In this document: positions 17,647-26,431 of the stretch, piece by piece
How the letters are laid out: each line of letters begins with the position of its first letter
How positions within the stretch are numbered: position 1 is the stretch's first letter
NCBI RefSeq assembly: GCF_002752655.1
Contig: NZ_CP023737.1
Span: 744,001 to 808,000 of the forward strand
Source of the DNA: Methylosinus trichosporium OB3b
GTDB taxonomy: Bacteria > Pseudomonadota > Alphaproteobacteria > Rhizobiales > Beijerinckiaceae
Length of the DNA: 64,000 nt
Reading direction: 5' to 3'
The notes under the pieces: model-generated
What the model was told of the DNA's origin: nothing
The model's database searches: none
Seen by the model: the letters and a program-made list of their open reading frames with translations, nothing else
Made by a program: the position numbers and the translations under genes

Positions 17647-18834
17647 TCATGAAGAAAGGCCGGCCGATCGTTTTGGAACACGGTTGGTCCTCTCGATCTT
17701 CGTCGAGCAAATCGGGCGCCGCAGCCGCGTATCGATCGCTTCGCCATATGTTTTGAAATAGGCCTCGGCCACGCGCGGCCATGCGAACTCCCCCGCAAGC
17801 CGGATAGCGGCGGCGCGAAGCGCGCCGGACTCTTCGACCTCGGCGAAAGCCTCTCGGATCGCGCTCGCCGATGCGATCGGTTCGGCGAAGTCGGTGAGGT
17901 GGACCAACCCGCGCCGCGCGGAGAAGGCGCGATAGGCTTCATTGGCGTGCACGACTGGACACAACCCGGCGCTGAGCGCTTCGATGAGCGCAATTCCAAA
18001 TCCTTCATAATCGGACGCGCTCACGAAAAGGCTCGAGCGACCGATGACCTGCGCGACGGCGCACGGGTCGAGACCCACATGAACCTCGACATGGTTCTGC
18101 AGAGACCGCCGCGCGATCTCCGCTTTCAAACGTTCGATTCCCCAATCGGACTCGAAACCGACGATGTCGAGACGCCATTGCTGGTCCTGCGTGACGAGCG
18201 CATGCATCGTTTCGAGCAGACGGTCGAGGCGCTTATTGAGCGAAAATCGACCGATCGTGACCAGCGACTTCTTCGGTGTTCGGCTCGCCGCATCGGCGAA
18301 TTTGTCGATGTCGACGCCGTTCTCGATCAGCCGGAGATTGCCCGGCGTGATCGTCGCGAATAATCGATAATCGCTCTCGCTGCAGGCGACGACCGCGCTA
18401 TAGCGGCGCGCCGTCAATCTCGTGACCACTTCGAACCACAGTCGCTTCAGGGTCGCATGCGCGGATGTATGAAAGAACCCGCCATGGGTCGTCGCTACGA
18501 TCGGCCGACGCGAGACCAACGACGCGAGCCCGATAAAGTCGAAGAAGAAGTCGACTGCATGCACATGCACGATGTCGGCGTCTTCGATATGCGCGAGCGC
18601 CGCGGGCGCGATCGGATAGCGTCTCGACCCCCTGAACGGAATGCGACGGATTTCGACTCCGTCGAGCACATCGCTTTCAGGGAGAGATCCGCGCCGATCC
18701 GTGAACAGGCGATCCAACGTCACTACACGCACCTCGGCGCCGGCCCGATATTGCTCGCAGGCGAGGCGATGAACGAATTCTTCGAGCCCGCCACGCGAGG
18801 GCCAGAACTGACGAACAATATGAACTATCTTCAT
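17647..18834 (-). CDS. Glycosyltransferase family 4
   Basis: A 395-residue GT-B retaining glycosyltransferase. The N-terminal domain starts MKIVHIVRQFWPSRGGLEEF and has ATTHGGFFHTSAH. The C-terminal donor domain has VTIGRFSLNKRLDRLLE and SDYEGFGIALIEALSAG, the EX7E-type motif that binds the nucleotide sugar. A GAGGGGG ribosome binding site precedes the ATG. It is upstream of the flippase gene on the same strand and divergent from the GT2 gene. The sugar specificity cannot be read from the sequence. Confidence 0.9.
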   Translation of the reverse strand: MKIVHIVRQFWPSRGGLEEFVHRLACEQYRAGAEVRVVTLDRLFTDRRGSLPESDVLDGVEIRRIPFRGSRRYPIAPAALAHIEDADIVHVHAVDFFFDFIGLASLVSRRPIVATTHGGFFHTSAHATLKRLWFEVVTRLTARRYSAVVACSESDYRLFATITPGNLRLIENGVDIDKFADAASRTPKKSLVTIGRFSLNKRLDRLLETMHALVTQDQQWRLDIVGFESDWGIERLKAEIARRSLQNHVEVHVGLDPCAVAQVIGRSSLFVSASDYEGFGIALIEALSAGLCPVVHANEAYRAFSARRGLVHLTDFAEPIASASAIREAFAEVEESGALRAAAIRLAGEFAWPRVAEAYFKTYGEAIDTRLRRPICSTKIERTNRVPKRSAGLSS

Positions 18835-18939
18835 CGGATCGCCCCCTCGACTTTCACACGCTCGACCATAACGGGATTAATGGATCGTTAACCAAGCGCA
18901 GGCTAAATCTTCGCTGCTTCTACTCTGTAGGAACCAACG
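18835..18939. promoter_or_regulatory. Divergent intergenic region with CtrA-type box
   Basis: The region separates the divergent GT4 and GT2 genes. It contains TTAA at 18877-18880 and TTAAC at 18888-18892, seven bases apart, a full match to the alphaproteobacterial CtrA recognition sequence. CtrA is the cell-cycle master regulator of this class. Control of either flanking gene is inference. Confidence 0.6.
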
Positions 18940-19857
18940 ATGACCCAGCGGAGATATCTCGGTGAGCGGTTCGCCGGAAGCGAAGCTCCGACACTGTCGC
19001 TCGTCGTCTGCACGGTCGGCCGAATCGATCCACTCGTGCGTCTCTTCTCCTCGCTCATCCAGCAAACGAGCGAGGACTTCGAGATCGTTCTGGTCGACCA
19101 GAATCCTCCCGGAACCCTCGACGCGACCTTGGAGCAATACGCCCAAGGCTTGAAAATTCTGCATGTAACCTCTCCGCGCGGCCTCTCTCGCGCCCGCAAC
19201 GCCGGTCTGCGGCGCGCGAAAGGCAGCCTCGTCTGCTTTCCCGATGACGACTGCTGGTATGCGCCAGAGCTGATCGAGGAGGTGATCCGCCGCTTCGCGC
19301 GTGAGCCTCACATCGATATCATCATGGCGCGCACGGTCGATGCGCATGGCGTCGATTCTCTCGGCCTGTATCTCTCCGAAACATGTCCGATCGACCGACG
19401 CAATGTCTGGTTCGCCGGCAATTCCAATGGAATTTTTCTGCGCGCAGAAACGGCGCAGCGCATCGGCGGCTTCGACGAAAGCCTCGGCGTCGGCGCCGAG
19501 TCGCCCTTCCGATCGGGAGAAGAAACAGACTATGTGCTGCGCGCGCTCGCGCTCGGCGCCCGATGCCGGTTCTATCACGACGTCACCGTCTTTCACGATC
19601 AGGCGCCCGAGCGCAGCTCCGCCGCCATCTCTCGCGCCAGAGCCTATGCGCCGGGTTTCGGCCGAGTCTTGAGGCTGCATTATGACGCCTTCTATTTCGC
19701 AGAGCGCCTCGCACGCACGCTCGCGCGCGCCGCATTGTCGGCGGTCACGCTCGACCTCGGCACGGCGCATTACAAGCTCGTGTGGGGCATCGGCACGATC
19801 AAGGGCTATTTATCGCCTTGTGGAGGTGAAAGAACACGATTGCCAGGGCGAAAGTGA
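18940..19857 (+). CDS. Glycosyltransferase family 2
   Basis: A 305-residue inverting GT-A enzyme. It has LSLVVCTVGRIDPLVRLFSS at the start, LVDQNPPG, SPRGLSRARNAGLRRAKG and the metal-binding acidic motif FPDDDCWY. A later GGFDESLGVGAESPFRSGEE holds the usual GT2 catalytic acid region. An AGGA site lies before the ATG. The last 59 bases overlap the 3' end of the wecG-like gene on the other strand, within that gene's duplicated tail. The acceptor is probably an exopolysaccharide intermediate. Confidence 0.9.
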   Translation: MTQRRYLGERFAGSEAPTLSLVVCTVGRIDPLVRLFSSLIQQTSEDFEIVLVDQNPPGTLDATLEQYAQGLKILHVTSPRGLSRARNAGLRRAKGSLVCFPDDDCWYAPELIEEVIRRFAREPHIDIIMARTVDAHGVDSLGLYLSETCPIDRRNVWFAGNSNGIFLRAETAQRIGGFDESLGVGAESPFRSGEETDYVLRALALGARCRFYHDVTVFHDQAPERSSAAISRARAYAPGFGRVLRLHYDAFYFAERLARTLARAALSAVTLDLGTAHYKLVWGIGTIKGYLSPCGGERTRLPGRK

Positions 19858-20665
19858 ACGCTCCGACGCCATAGCGATAGACGGTTCGACGCGGCTCCAG
19901 CGCCTTGCGCCACAACCATTGCAGCCCCGAGGCATTTTGCAGCTGGAAGCAGACTATCGCAAAGGCGAAGGCGAAGGCGCCGAGCGTGTAGCGACGCGCG
20001 AGCCGACGTGGCTCTCTCGAAAGCCTGAACAGCCATTCCATTCGCGCCCGTCGCACCCACTCGGGCGCCCGCGGCACCGTCTCGGAGAGGAAATCGAACA
20101 AAGCGCCGACGCCGACCGCCAACTTGCTGTTCAGAGCATCGCGATGCGTGTCCATGAACAATTCCTGGCGTGGATTGCCCATGGCGACGAGCAGCACATC
20201 GGGCGCATGATCGGCGATTTCAGCGACGATGTCGGCTTCTTCCGCTGCCGAAAAATAGCCGTGATGAAAGCCGACGACACGATGCCGTGGATAAAGCGTC
20301 TCGATTTGGGCCGCCACGCGCTCGACGACATCGGGCTTCGCGCCGAGGAGATAAATTCTCAAGCCTCTTTCGCTGGTCGCCAGAAACTTCGGAACGAAAT
20401 CCGTTCCATTCAGATTGCCGGGGAAGGTTGCCCCTGTCGCGAGCTTCGAGGCGATGTCGAGCGCGACGCCGTCGTTGAGGACCAGCATGTTCGACAGAGC
20501 TTTGCGGAAGCCCACGTCGAAGAACGCATTGCTCGCAGTATGCGCATTGCAGAATGCGACCTGTCGATGGTCCTGCCCATCGAGAATGGATTCGATGTGC
20601 CGCAACGCCTCGTCGACGGTCAGATGCTCGATGCGGATTGGACCGAGTTTGAATATGCGCTTCAT
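19799..20665 (-). CDS. WecG/TagA/CpsF-family glycosyltransferase with duplicated hydrophobic tail
   Basis: A 288-residue GT26 enzyme. The catalytic core (about 1-222) has VAFCNAHTASNAFFD, LNDGVALDIASKLATG, LNGTDFVPKF, YLLGAKPDVVERVA and LLVAMGNPRQELFMD. GT26 enzymes add ManNAcA-type or similar sugars to a lipid-linked sugar. After WLFRLSREPRRLARR, where family members usually end, the protein continues with two similar hydrophobic segments (225-243 and 263-282). These may be extra membrane helices. A GAGG site precedes the ATG. Confidence 0.88.
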   Translation of the reverse strand: MKRIFKLGPIRIEHLTVDEALRHIESILDGQDHRQVAFCNAHTASNAFFDVGFRKALSNMLVLNDGVALDIASKLATGATFPGNLNGTDFVPKFLATSERGLRIYLLGAKPDVVERVAAQIETLYPRHRVVGFHHGYFSAAEEADIVAEIADHAPDVLLVAMGNPRQELFMDTHRDALNSKLAVGVGALFDFLSETVPRAPEWVRRARMEWLFRLSREPRRLARRYTLGAFAFAFAIVCFQLQNASGLQWLWRKALEPRRTVYRYGVGAFTFALAIVFFHLHKAINSP

Positions 20666-20725
20666 CCCAAGACCTCACGAGACACGATTTCGATCTCACG
20701 GGAAGAGGAAGCGCTGTCATCACCA

Positions 20726-20743
20726 AGGATGTCTAAACATCCT
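20726..20743. promoter_or_regulatory. Perfect inverted repeat upstream of the wecG-like gene
   Basis: AGGATGT and ACATCCT are separated by CTAA. The element is 61 bases before the wecG-like start on the minus strand, in an AT-richer stretch that could be its promoter. It has the size of a repressor or activator operator. The regulator is unknown. Confidence 0.45.
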
Positions 20744-20901
20744 AAAGTCCAATATATTCTTGGTTTTTCAATGCGTAGCGAAATAAATGCGATTTAATTC
20801 GAATTTTAGCGAAACGAGTCGACGCATGGGCGCCACGGGAGACGTCGCGCCGCGTCCGAGCGCAATTTCCTCTGGTCGATTCCGTTCGAGCGCAGAGCGC
20901 T

Positions 20902-21090
20902 CTAACGTCGTGACTGGGTCCAGGCGTAGAGAATGATCGCGCCGAGAGAAAGCGGCCAGAGAGCATGAGCGAACACGAACAGCACCGGCGACAGCCGCTT
21001 GCTCTCGTTCCAATTCATCGTGAGCGAGATGAGAGCGACGCCGCATCCGATCGCCAGATAGGTGTAGATGAAAGCGTCCAACCCCCACAT
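20902..21090 (-). CDS. Small two-helix membrane protein
   Basis: A 62-residue protein from the ATG at 21090 (MWGLDAFIYTYLAIGCG); an in-frame ATG at 21132 would add 14 basic residues. Two hydrophobic helices (about 5-22 and 33-56) are joined by a polar link MNWNESKRLSP, and the end is WTQSRR. I recognise no family. It lies between the wecG-like and co-polymerase genes and faces away from the latter, so a role in polysaccharide export is only contextual. Confidence 0.5.
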   Translation of the reverse strand: MWGLDAFIYTYLAIGCGVALISLTMNWNESKRLSPVLFVFAHALWPLSLGAIILYAWTQSRR

Positions 21091-21258
21091 CGCCCGCTCC
21101 CGCGTCGCGCGCCGCGAAAGCGACGCCGACAATCTCGAGGCCCGACCACGGCGCAGCCTCTGGCGCCGATATTAACATAAGCTTAAGGATAACGCCCTCT
21201 ATATTGCCGACGCATTCGTCCTTCGCGACCTCGCGCGACGTTGAGGCACAGAGCGTCC
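21091..21258. promoter_or_regulatory. Divergent region with second CtrA-type box
   Basis: TTAA at 21172-21175 and TTAA at 21183-21186 are separated by exactly seven bases, matching the CtrA consensus. The box lies 73 bases before the co-polymerase start and 82 bases before the small membrane protein start. It is the second such box in this polysaccharide cluster. Confidence 0.6.
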
Positions 21259-23388
21259 ATGACCCGAATTGGCTCCGGCAGCGAGCTGCAGATGGACCCG
21301 AGCGGGTCCCGCTCGCCCGCGCGCGATCGGCAGGCGCCGGGTTCGATGGATTTCGACTTCGCGGAATTCGTCCGCTTCGTGAAGCGGCACGCCAGATGGA
21401 TGACGGCGATCGCCGCGATCGCATTGCTCCTCGGTTTTTGCTTCTATCTCGTCATGCCGGCGCGCTATCGCTCGGTCGCGGAAATTCTGCTCGACCCGCG
21501 CGGCGTCGCTCTGGCGAAGACGGACCTCGGGGCGCAGAGCCTCGGCGCCGACAGCAATCTTCTCGATCTCGAGACGCAGCGCTATCTCATCGTGTCGAGC
21601 AGCGTGCTCGGCACGGTGGTCGACGAGGAAAAGCTCACCGAAGATGCACAGTTCACGCATGTCGGCCTTCTGGGCAAGCTGCTCGGCGGCAAGCCGAACG
21701 AGAGCCGAGAAGCGGCGATCGAAAAGCTCGCGGCGATGATCGAGGTCATGCGAGGCGAACGCGCGCTCATTCTCGACATTATCGTCGTCAGCGCGGATCC
21801 GCAGCTTTCGGCGCGTCTCGCCAACGCCGTGGCGCGCGTGTTCTTTTCTCAGAACGGCGCCGCGCAGCGCGACGCCGCACGTCGCGCGGGCGCGGCTCTA
21901 CAAGGCCGCGCCGAGCAATTGGCGCAGGAGCTGAGAGACGCCGAAGCGAAAGTCGAGCGCTACAAATCCGAGCACGATCTCTCCGAGACGGCGGGAAAGC
22001 TCACGGCGGAGCAGCAGCTCGCCGATATCAGCTATCAGCTCGGCCTCACGCGCTCGCAGGTCGCACAAACGCGTGCGCGCTATGACGAGGTCACGAAGCT
22101 GCAACGCTCGAAAGCCAATGTCGAGCAATTGTCCGACGCCGTGCATTCCAACACGATCTCCGGCCTGCGCACGCAATATGCGACGCTGGTCCAGCAGAAA
22201 TCGGCCATGGAGATGCAGTTCGGGCGCAAATATCCGCCCTTGATGGATGTGCAGCGCCAGATCCAGGAGGTCGGCAGGCTCATCGACGCGGAGCTGTCGC
22301 GGATCGCCGGCGCCGCGCTCAGCGATTACCGTCGTGCGCACGCCACCGAGGTCGATCTCGAAAAGCGTCTCGAGGAGCTGAAGCGTCGCTCGTTCCAGCT
22401 CAATGAGACGATGGTGGGTCTGCGCGCGCTCGAGCGCAGCGTCGAAGCGACGAGAAACCTCTATCAGTCGTCCCTGAAGCGCGCGAAAGAGCTCGAAGAG
22501 ACGCAGGAGGTCGACAGCTCGACGTCGCGGATCATCACCGAAGCGGTGCCGAGCAACAAGAAGGCCGGCCCTCCCCTGCCCCTCGTGCTCGGCGGCGCCC
22601 TGATTTGCGGCATCGGTCTCGGCGGCGCCGTCGGATATTTCCGCGACCGCATGGAAGCGAAGGCCGACGATCCCGCAGAAGAATCACGCAACCTGTTCGA
22701 TCTGCCGATACTGGCCGAATATCATTTCGCCGGGACTGTGAGTCCAGGCTCTTCGATACGAGAATCGGAAGCGCCGTCGGCGCGGCTGCTGAGCTGGATT
22801 CTCGAGGTCGAAAGTCCTCACGGCGCGCGAACGATCCTGTTTTTGGGGCTCGACGCGGATGGCCGCAAGGCCAAAGTGACCTTCGACATCGCGCTTGCTG
22901 CGCTCGAGCGAGGACAGCGAGTGATCGCGCTCGACGCCGGCCGCCCGGACGGCGCGGCATGTCGTCACTGGCGCAAGGAGGCGCTGCGCTTTCTGCGTAA
23001 TGGCAGAGGCCCTCATGAGCACGAGCTGGTGACGCGCTGGCCTCACGATTCCTGCTTCGCCCTGCACAGCGGCGCGAGAGGCGGCGCCGAGTTCGTGTCG
23101 ATTTCCGAAGTGATCGACAGCGAGCCCGGCGAAGCGCCGCCTGAACGCTTCTGGCGCGATTTCAGAGACCGGATTCGCGGCTTCGACAATGTCGATCTCA
23201 TTCTGGTCAGCGCCGATGCGCAGGACTATCAGTCCTTCGCGACCGACGCCGACTCGGATGCGCTGGTCGCGCTCGTGGACGGCGATCGTCCGGAGCGCCG
23301 CACTCTGTCCGAGCTCGCAGGCTCGATCGGCGCGCGCATTCCGAGCTCGGCGGGAGTGGTGCTGGTCGGCGAAAGGGCGGCCGCATGA
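21259..23388 (+). CDS. Wzz/GumC-like polysaccharide co-polymerase with degenerate kinase domain
   Basis: A 709-residue inner-membrane protein that would control chain length and export. A Wzz domain starts near residue 34, with helix 1 at about 47-66, a long periplasmic coiled-coil (about 200-420, rich in Arg/Glu/Ala heptads) and helix 2 at about 437-458 (PLVLGGALICGIGLGG). The cytoplasmic part resembles BY-kinases such as Wzc, but the Walker A position reads GLDADGRKAKVT without the GKT/GKS lysine pair, and there is no Tyr cluster at the end. It is thus probably a kinase-dead partner. Start codons 21241 (TTG) and 21292 are alternatives. The stop overlaps the next gene. Confidence 0.83.
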   Translation: MTRIGSGSELQMDPSGSRSPARDRQAPGSMDFDFAEFVRFVKRHARWMTAIAAIALLLGFCFYLVMPARYRSVAEILLDPRGVALAKTDLGAQSLGADSNLLDLETQRYLIVSSSVLGTVVDEEKLTEDAQFTHVGLLGKLLGGKPNESREAAIEKLAAMIEVMRGERALILDIIVVSADPQLSARLANAVARVFFSQNGAAQRDAARRAGAALQGRAEQLAQELRDAEAKVERYKSEHDLSETAGKLTAEQQLADISYQLGLTRSQVAQTRARYDEVTKLQRSKANVEQLSDAVHSNTISGLRTQYATLVQQKSAMEMQFGRKYPPLMDVQRQIQEVGRLIDAELSRIAGAALSDYRRAHATEVDLEKRLEELKRRSFQLNETMVGLRALERSVEATRNLYQSSLKRAKELEETQEVDSSTSRIITEAVPSNKKAGPPLPLVLGGALICGIGLGGAVGYFRDRMEAKADDPAEESRNLFDLPILAEYHFAGTVSPGSSIRESEAPSARLLSWILEVESPHGARTILFLGLDADGRKAKVTFDIALAALERGQRVIALDAGRPDGAACRHWRKEALRFLRNGRGPHEHELVTRWPHDSCFALHSGARGGAEFVSISEVIDSEPGEAPPERFWRDFRDRIRGFDNVDLILVSADAQDYQSFATDADSDALVALVDGDRPERRTLSELAGSIGARIPSSAGVVLVGERAAA

Positions 23389-24632
23389 GCGCCGTCGCTC
23401 TTCCGAGCTACGCGGCGATCGAGGAGCGAGCGGCGACGACGAGGCTGGTCGCGGCCGCTCTCGTGTTCGGCGGCGTCGTCTTCAATTTCGTGCTCTGCAT
23501 CGTCAACGCCAAAATCTTCGTCATTAGTCCGGCGATCGTGATGCTCGCGGAAATGGGCCTCATCGGCGCGAGCCTCACATTGATGGCGAGAAACACGACG
23601 GCGTTGATCGTCGTGCTCGTCGGCTTCCTGTCCTATGCGGCGTTTCTCAGCGCGATGCGGGCCTCGGTCGACGCGAAGGCGATCCGCGACGTGATCATTC
23701 CGATCACCTTTCTGTTTCTCGGACGCCGCTTCGGCTCCGCGGCCATGGGCGATCGTCTCGTCGATCTCTGCGTGTGGACTGTTCTGATCGTCGGCGTATG
23801 CGAATACAGCTTCCTGACGCAATATCTGAAGATCGTCGACATTCGGGCGTATTATGTCGCGCGCGGCACCGTCGATCCGGCGTCGATCGACACCACGGGG
23901 ACAGGGCTCTTCGCGAGCGGCATCCGTCCGGAAGGCCGAACGCTCTTGCCGTTTCTCGGCGCGCATCGCGTGTCGTCTATCTTCCTCGAGCCGGTGTCGA
24001 TGGGCAATTTCGGCGCGGTGGCGTTCTCCTGGATCGCGCTGCGCAATTTTTCGAGTCCTGCTCGGCTCGCTGTCGCGCTGCTCCCCGCGGTGGCCGTCTT
24101 CGTCATGGCGGATGCGCGTTTCGGGCTGATGGTGTCCTTGACCTGCCTCATCATATATCCACTGGCGAACCACATCGGCCGCATCGTTCTGCTGCTGGCG
24201 CCCTTCATCGTCATTGTCGCGCTCGCGGTGAACGGCTTCATAAATGCGGATGTGATCTGGGACAATGGTCTCCAAGGGCGAATGATCCTCTCTGGACAGA
24301 TGCTGTCGCACCTCGATTTCTGGGAGGCGATGGGCTTCATTCCGGTGACGCGCTTCGTTTCCGATTCCGGCTACACCTACACGCTCGCGAAGTTCGGCCT
24401 CCTCGGCTGCATCGGGCTGTGGAGCCTGTTCGCTCTGGCGCCGACGGCGAATGAGCAGGCTTGGCGCTACCGCTTGTTCGTCGGATTCTACATCACCTCG
24501 CTTCTGATCATCAGCGACTCCGTCTATTCGATCAAGACGGGAGCGCTGGTCTGGTTCTTGTCTGGATGCCTAGAGGCGCCCGACGCCGAAGACGACCTGT
24601 CGAAGATGCAAAAGCGGACGCGATACACATGA
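23385..24632 (+). CDS. O-antigen-ligase/polymerase-like membrane protein (Wzy-like)
   Basis: A 415-residue protein with about ten hydrophobic helices. The largest periplasmic loop lies near residues 150-200 (VDIRAYYVARGTVDPASI) and has HRVSSIFLEPVSMGNFGA, similar to Wzy/WaaL-type proteins. A second stretch has MADARFGLMVSL. Polymerases of this kind join repeat units on the periplasmic side. Sequence conservation in the group is low, so the call rests on topology and on the neighbours: co-polymerase upstream, hydrolase downstream, with four-base overlaps on both sides. Confidence 0.75.
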   Translation: MSAVALPSYAAIEERAATTRLVAAALVFGGVVFNFVLCIVNAKIFVISPAIVMLAEMGLIGASLTLMARNTTALIVVLVGFLSYAAFLSAMRASVDAKAIRDVIIPITFLFLGRRFGSAAMGDRLVDLCVWTVLIVGVCEYSFLTQYLKIVDIRAYYVARGTVDPASIDTTGTGLFASGIRPEGRTLLPFLGAHRVSSIFLEPVSMGNFGAVAFSWIALRNFSSPARLAVALLPAVAVFVMADARFGLMVSLTCLIIYPLANHIGRIVLLLAPFIVIVALAVNGFINADVIWDNGLQGRMILSGQMLSHLDFWEAMGFIPVTRFVSDSGYTYTLAKFGLLGCIGLWSLFALAPTANEQAWRYRLFVGFYITSLLIISDSVYSIKTGALVWFLSGCLEAPDAEDDLSKMQKRTRYT

Positions 24633-26431
24633 TGAAAGAGCATCGATCGATCCGAGGAGGCGCCCCGGTCGCATTCGCAACCTGCTCCGGATTTTATCAC
24701 TCTGGTCGGTCTGCCGTGGCTGTGCTGATCTGCAGTCCATGGGGCCACGAAGAGCTCAGCATGCGTTCGAGCCTGCGCGAGCTCGCCGATAGGCTCGCGG
24801 ACGCAGGAATCGCGTCGCTGCGCTTCGATTATCCGGGAACCGGCGATTCACTCGGCGCGAGCGATCTCCCCTGGCGGCTCGAGGATTGGGTGAGGGCGAC
24901 GAAATCTGCGGCGGCGTTGCTCATCGAGCTGTCACGCGCGAAGCGTCTCGTCATCATCGGCCATGGACTGGGATGCGCGATCGCAATTCGTGCGGCGGAA
25001 GAGTTGGAGCAGGTGGCGGGTCTTGCGCTGCTCGCGGGATTCGCGCGGGGCGGGCCTTATCTCAAGCAGCTGAAGGTCGGGGCCGCCATGCTCGCGGATG
25101 CGGCAGGAGTCGCGACGTCGACGGAGCCGAGCGGAGCGCTCGTATCGCTCGGATTCAAATTGCCGGCGTCCTTCGTCGCGGATCTCGCGACAGTGGATTT
25201 TCTCGCGCTCGCGCGCGCGCCGGCGCCGTCCACGCTCATCGTGAGCCGCCCCGGCGATCGGCCGAGCGCTGCCCTTGCCTTCCATCTCGAGCATCTCGGC
25301 GCCGCGGTCGAAAGACTGGATTACAGCGACTTCGAGGAGCTGACGACCAATCCGCCGATCAAGGAGGTGGCGCTCGCGACCTTCGACGCGGTGACGTCCT
25401 GGGTGCAGAGGATCGACGGCGCGCGCGAGAGCAATGCCGATGCGGCGCGCGCATCGACGATCACGGAGTCGCGCCTCGAGGACGAGTGGTTCCGAGAGAC
25501 GAGGTTTCGTTTCGGGCCACAACAAATATTTGGAGCTTGGTGCGAGCCGAAATCGGCGCGAAGGGGACGCGCGCTGCTGTTCCTCAATTGCGGCGCCAAT
25601 CCGCACGCCGGCTGGCGCAGAATGACCGTCGTGCAGGCGCGCGATCTGGCGCGGCGCGGCGTCGCTTCCTTGCGTATCGACACATCGGGCATCGGCGACA
25701 GCGCTGGGCGGACGGATGCGGCGACGAAGTTCTATGCGCCGCATCAGATCGAGGAAGCGCGCTCCGCGATCGATTGGCTCGTGGCGCAGGGCGCGCGCGA
25801 GATCACTCTCGTCGGCGTATGCTCGGGCGCCTATCAGGCCTTTCACACAGCGCTCGAAGACGGGCGCGTCGACGATCTCGTGATCGTGAATCCGATGACG
25901 TTCGTCTGGGATGACGCCTATAGCGTCGAGGAGTTCGTGAAGCTGTTCTCGCGGAGCAATCTCACTTATTTTTCGCGCCTCGCCGAGGCGGACGGGCTCA
26001 TGAAGCTGCTCTCGGGACGCGTCGCCGTCGGTCGGCTGGCGGGGGTCGTGGCCGAGCGCATTCTCGACAGGATCAAAGCGCAGCTGGCCTCGGCCATTCC
26101 CTGGTTCGAGGGCCCGATCAGACGCGAAATTCATCGGCTGTTCAGCCGGCTGAAAGCGCGCAATGTTCGCATCTCGCTGGTCACCTGTGAGAATGATCTC
26201 AGCGAGGATGAGCTCGCCAAGCATTTCGGCCGTGGCGGCGCGCGACTGCGCGCCTATCCCAATGTCTCACGGTCGCGCATACCGGATGCGGATCACAATC
26301 TGACCACCGATGCGAGCGTCGAATGGCTGACGGCGCACCTGCTGGCGCGCGCGACGGAAAGCCGCGGCGCGCCGACGCGGCCTGCCGCCGAGAGCTACGG
26401 CGCTAAGCGGCCTCTGGAAGGAATGACGTGA
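24629..26431 (+). CDS. Tandem alpha/beta hydrolase-fold protein, both nucleophile sites altered
   Basis: A 600-residue protein made of two alpha/beta hydrolase modules. Module 1 (about 10-265) has SPWGHEELSMRSS, RFDYPGTGDS and, at the nucleophile elbow, GHGLG (111-115), with Gly113 where Ser is expected. Module 2 (about 285-590) has RIDTSGIGDSAG and GVCSG (396-400), with Cys398 at the nucleophile position. The late DADHNLT supplies a histidine. The modules resemble hydrolases linked to exosortase/polysaccharide loci. A thioester or acyl-transfer role for module 2 is possible. It overlaps both neighbours. Confidence 0.75.
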   Translation: MMKEHRSIRGGAPVAFATCSGFYHSGRSAVAVLICSPWGHEELSMRSSLRELADRLADAGIASLRFDYPGTGDSLGASDLPWRLEDWVRATKSAAALLIELSRAKRLVIIGHGLGCAIAIRAAEELEQVAGLALLAGFARGGPYLKQLKVGAAMLADAAGVATSTEPSGALVSLGFKLPASFVADLATVDFLALARAPAPSTLIVSRPGDRPSAALAFHLEHLGAAVERLDYSDFEELTTNPPIKEVALATFDAVTSWVQRIDGARESNADAARASTITESRLEDEWFRETRFRFGPQQIFGAWCEPKSARRGRALLFLNCGANPHAGWRRMTVVQARDLARRGVASLRIDTSGIGDSAGRTDAATKFYAPHQIEEARSAIDWLVAQGAREITLVGVCSGAYQAFHTALEDGRVDDLVIVNPMTFVWDDAYSVEEFVKLFSRSNLTYFSRLAEADGLMKLLSGRVAVGRLAGVVAERILDRIKAQLASAIPWFEGPIRREIHRLFSRLKARNVRISLVTCENDLSEDELAKHFGRGGARLRAYPNVSRSRIPDADHNLTTDASVEWLTAHLLARATESRGAPTRPAAESYGAKRPLEGMT

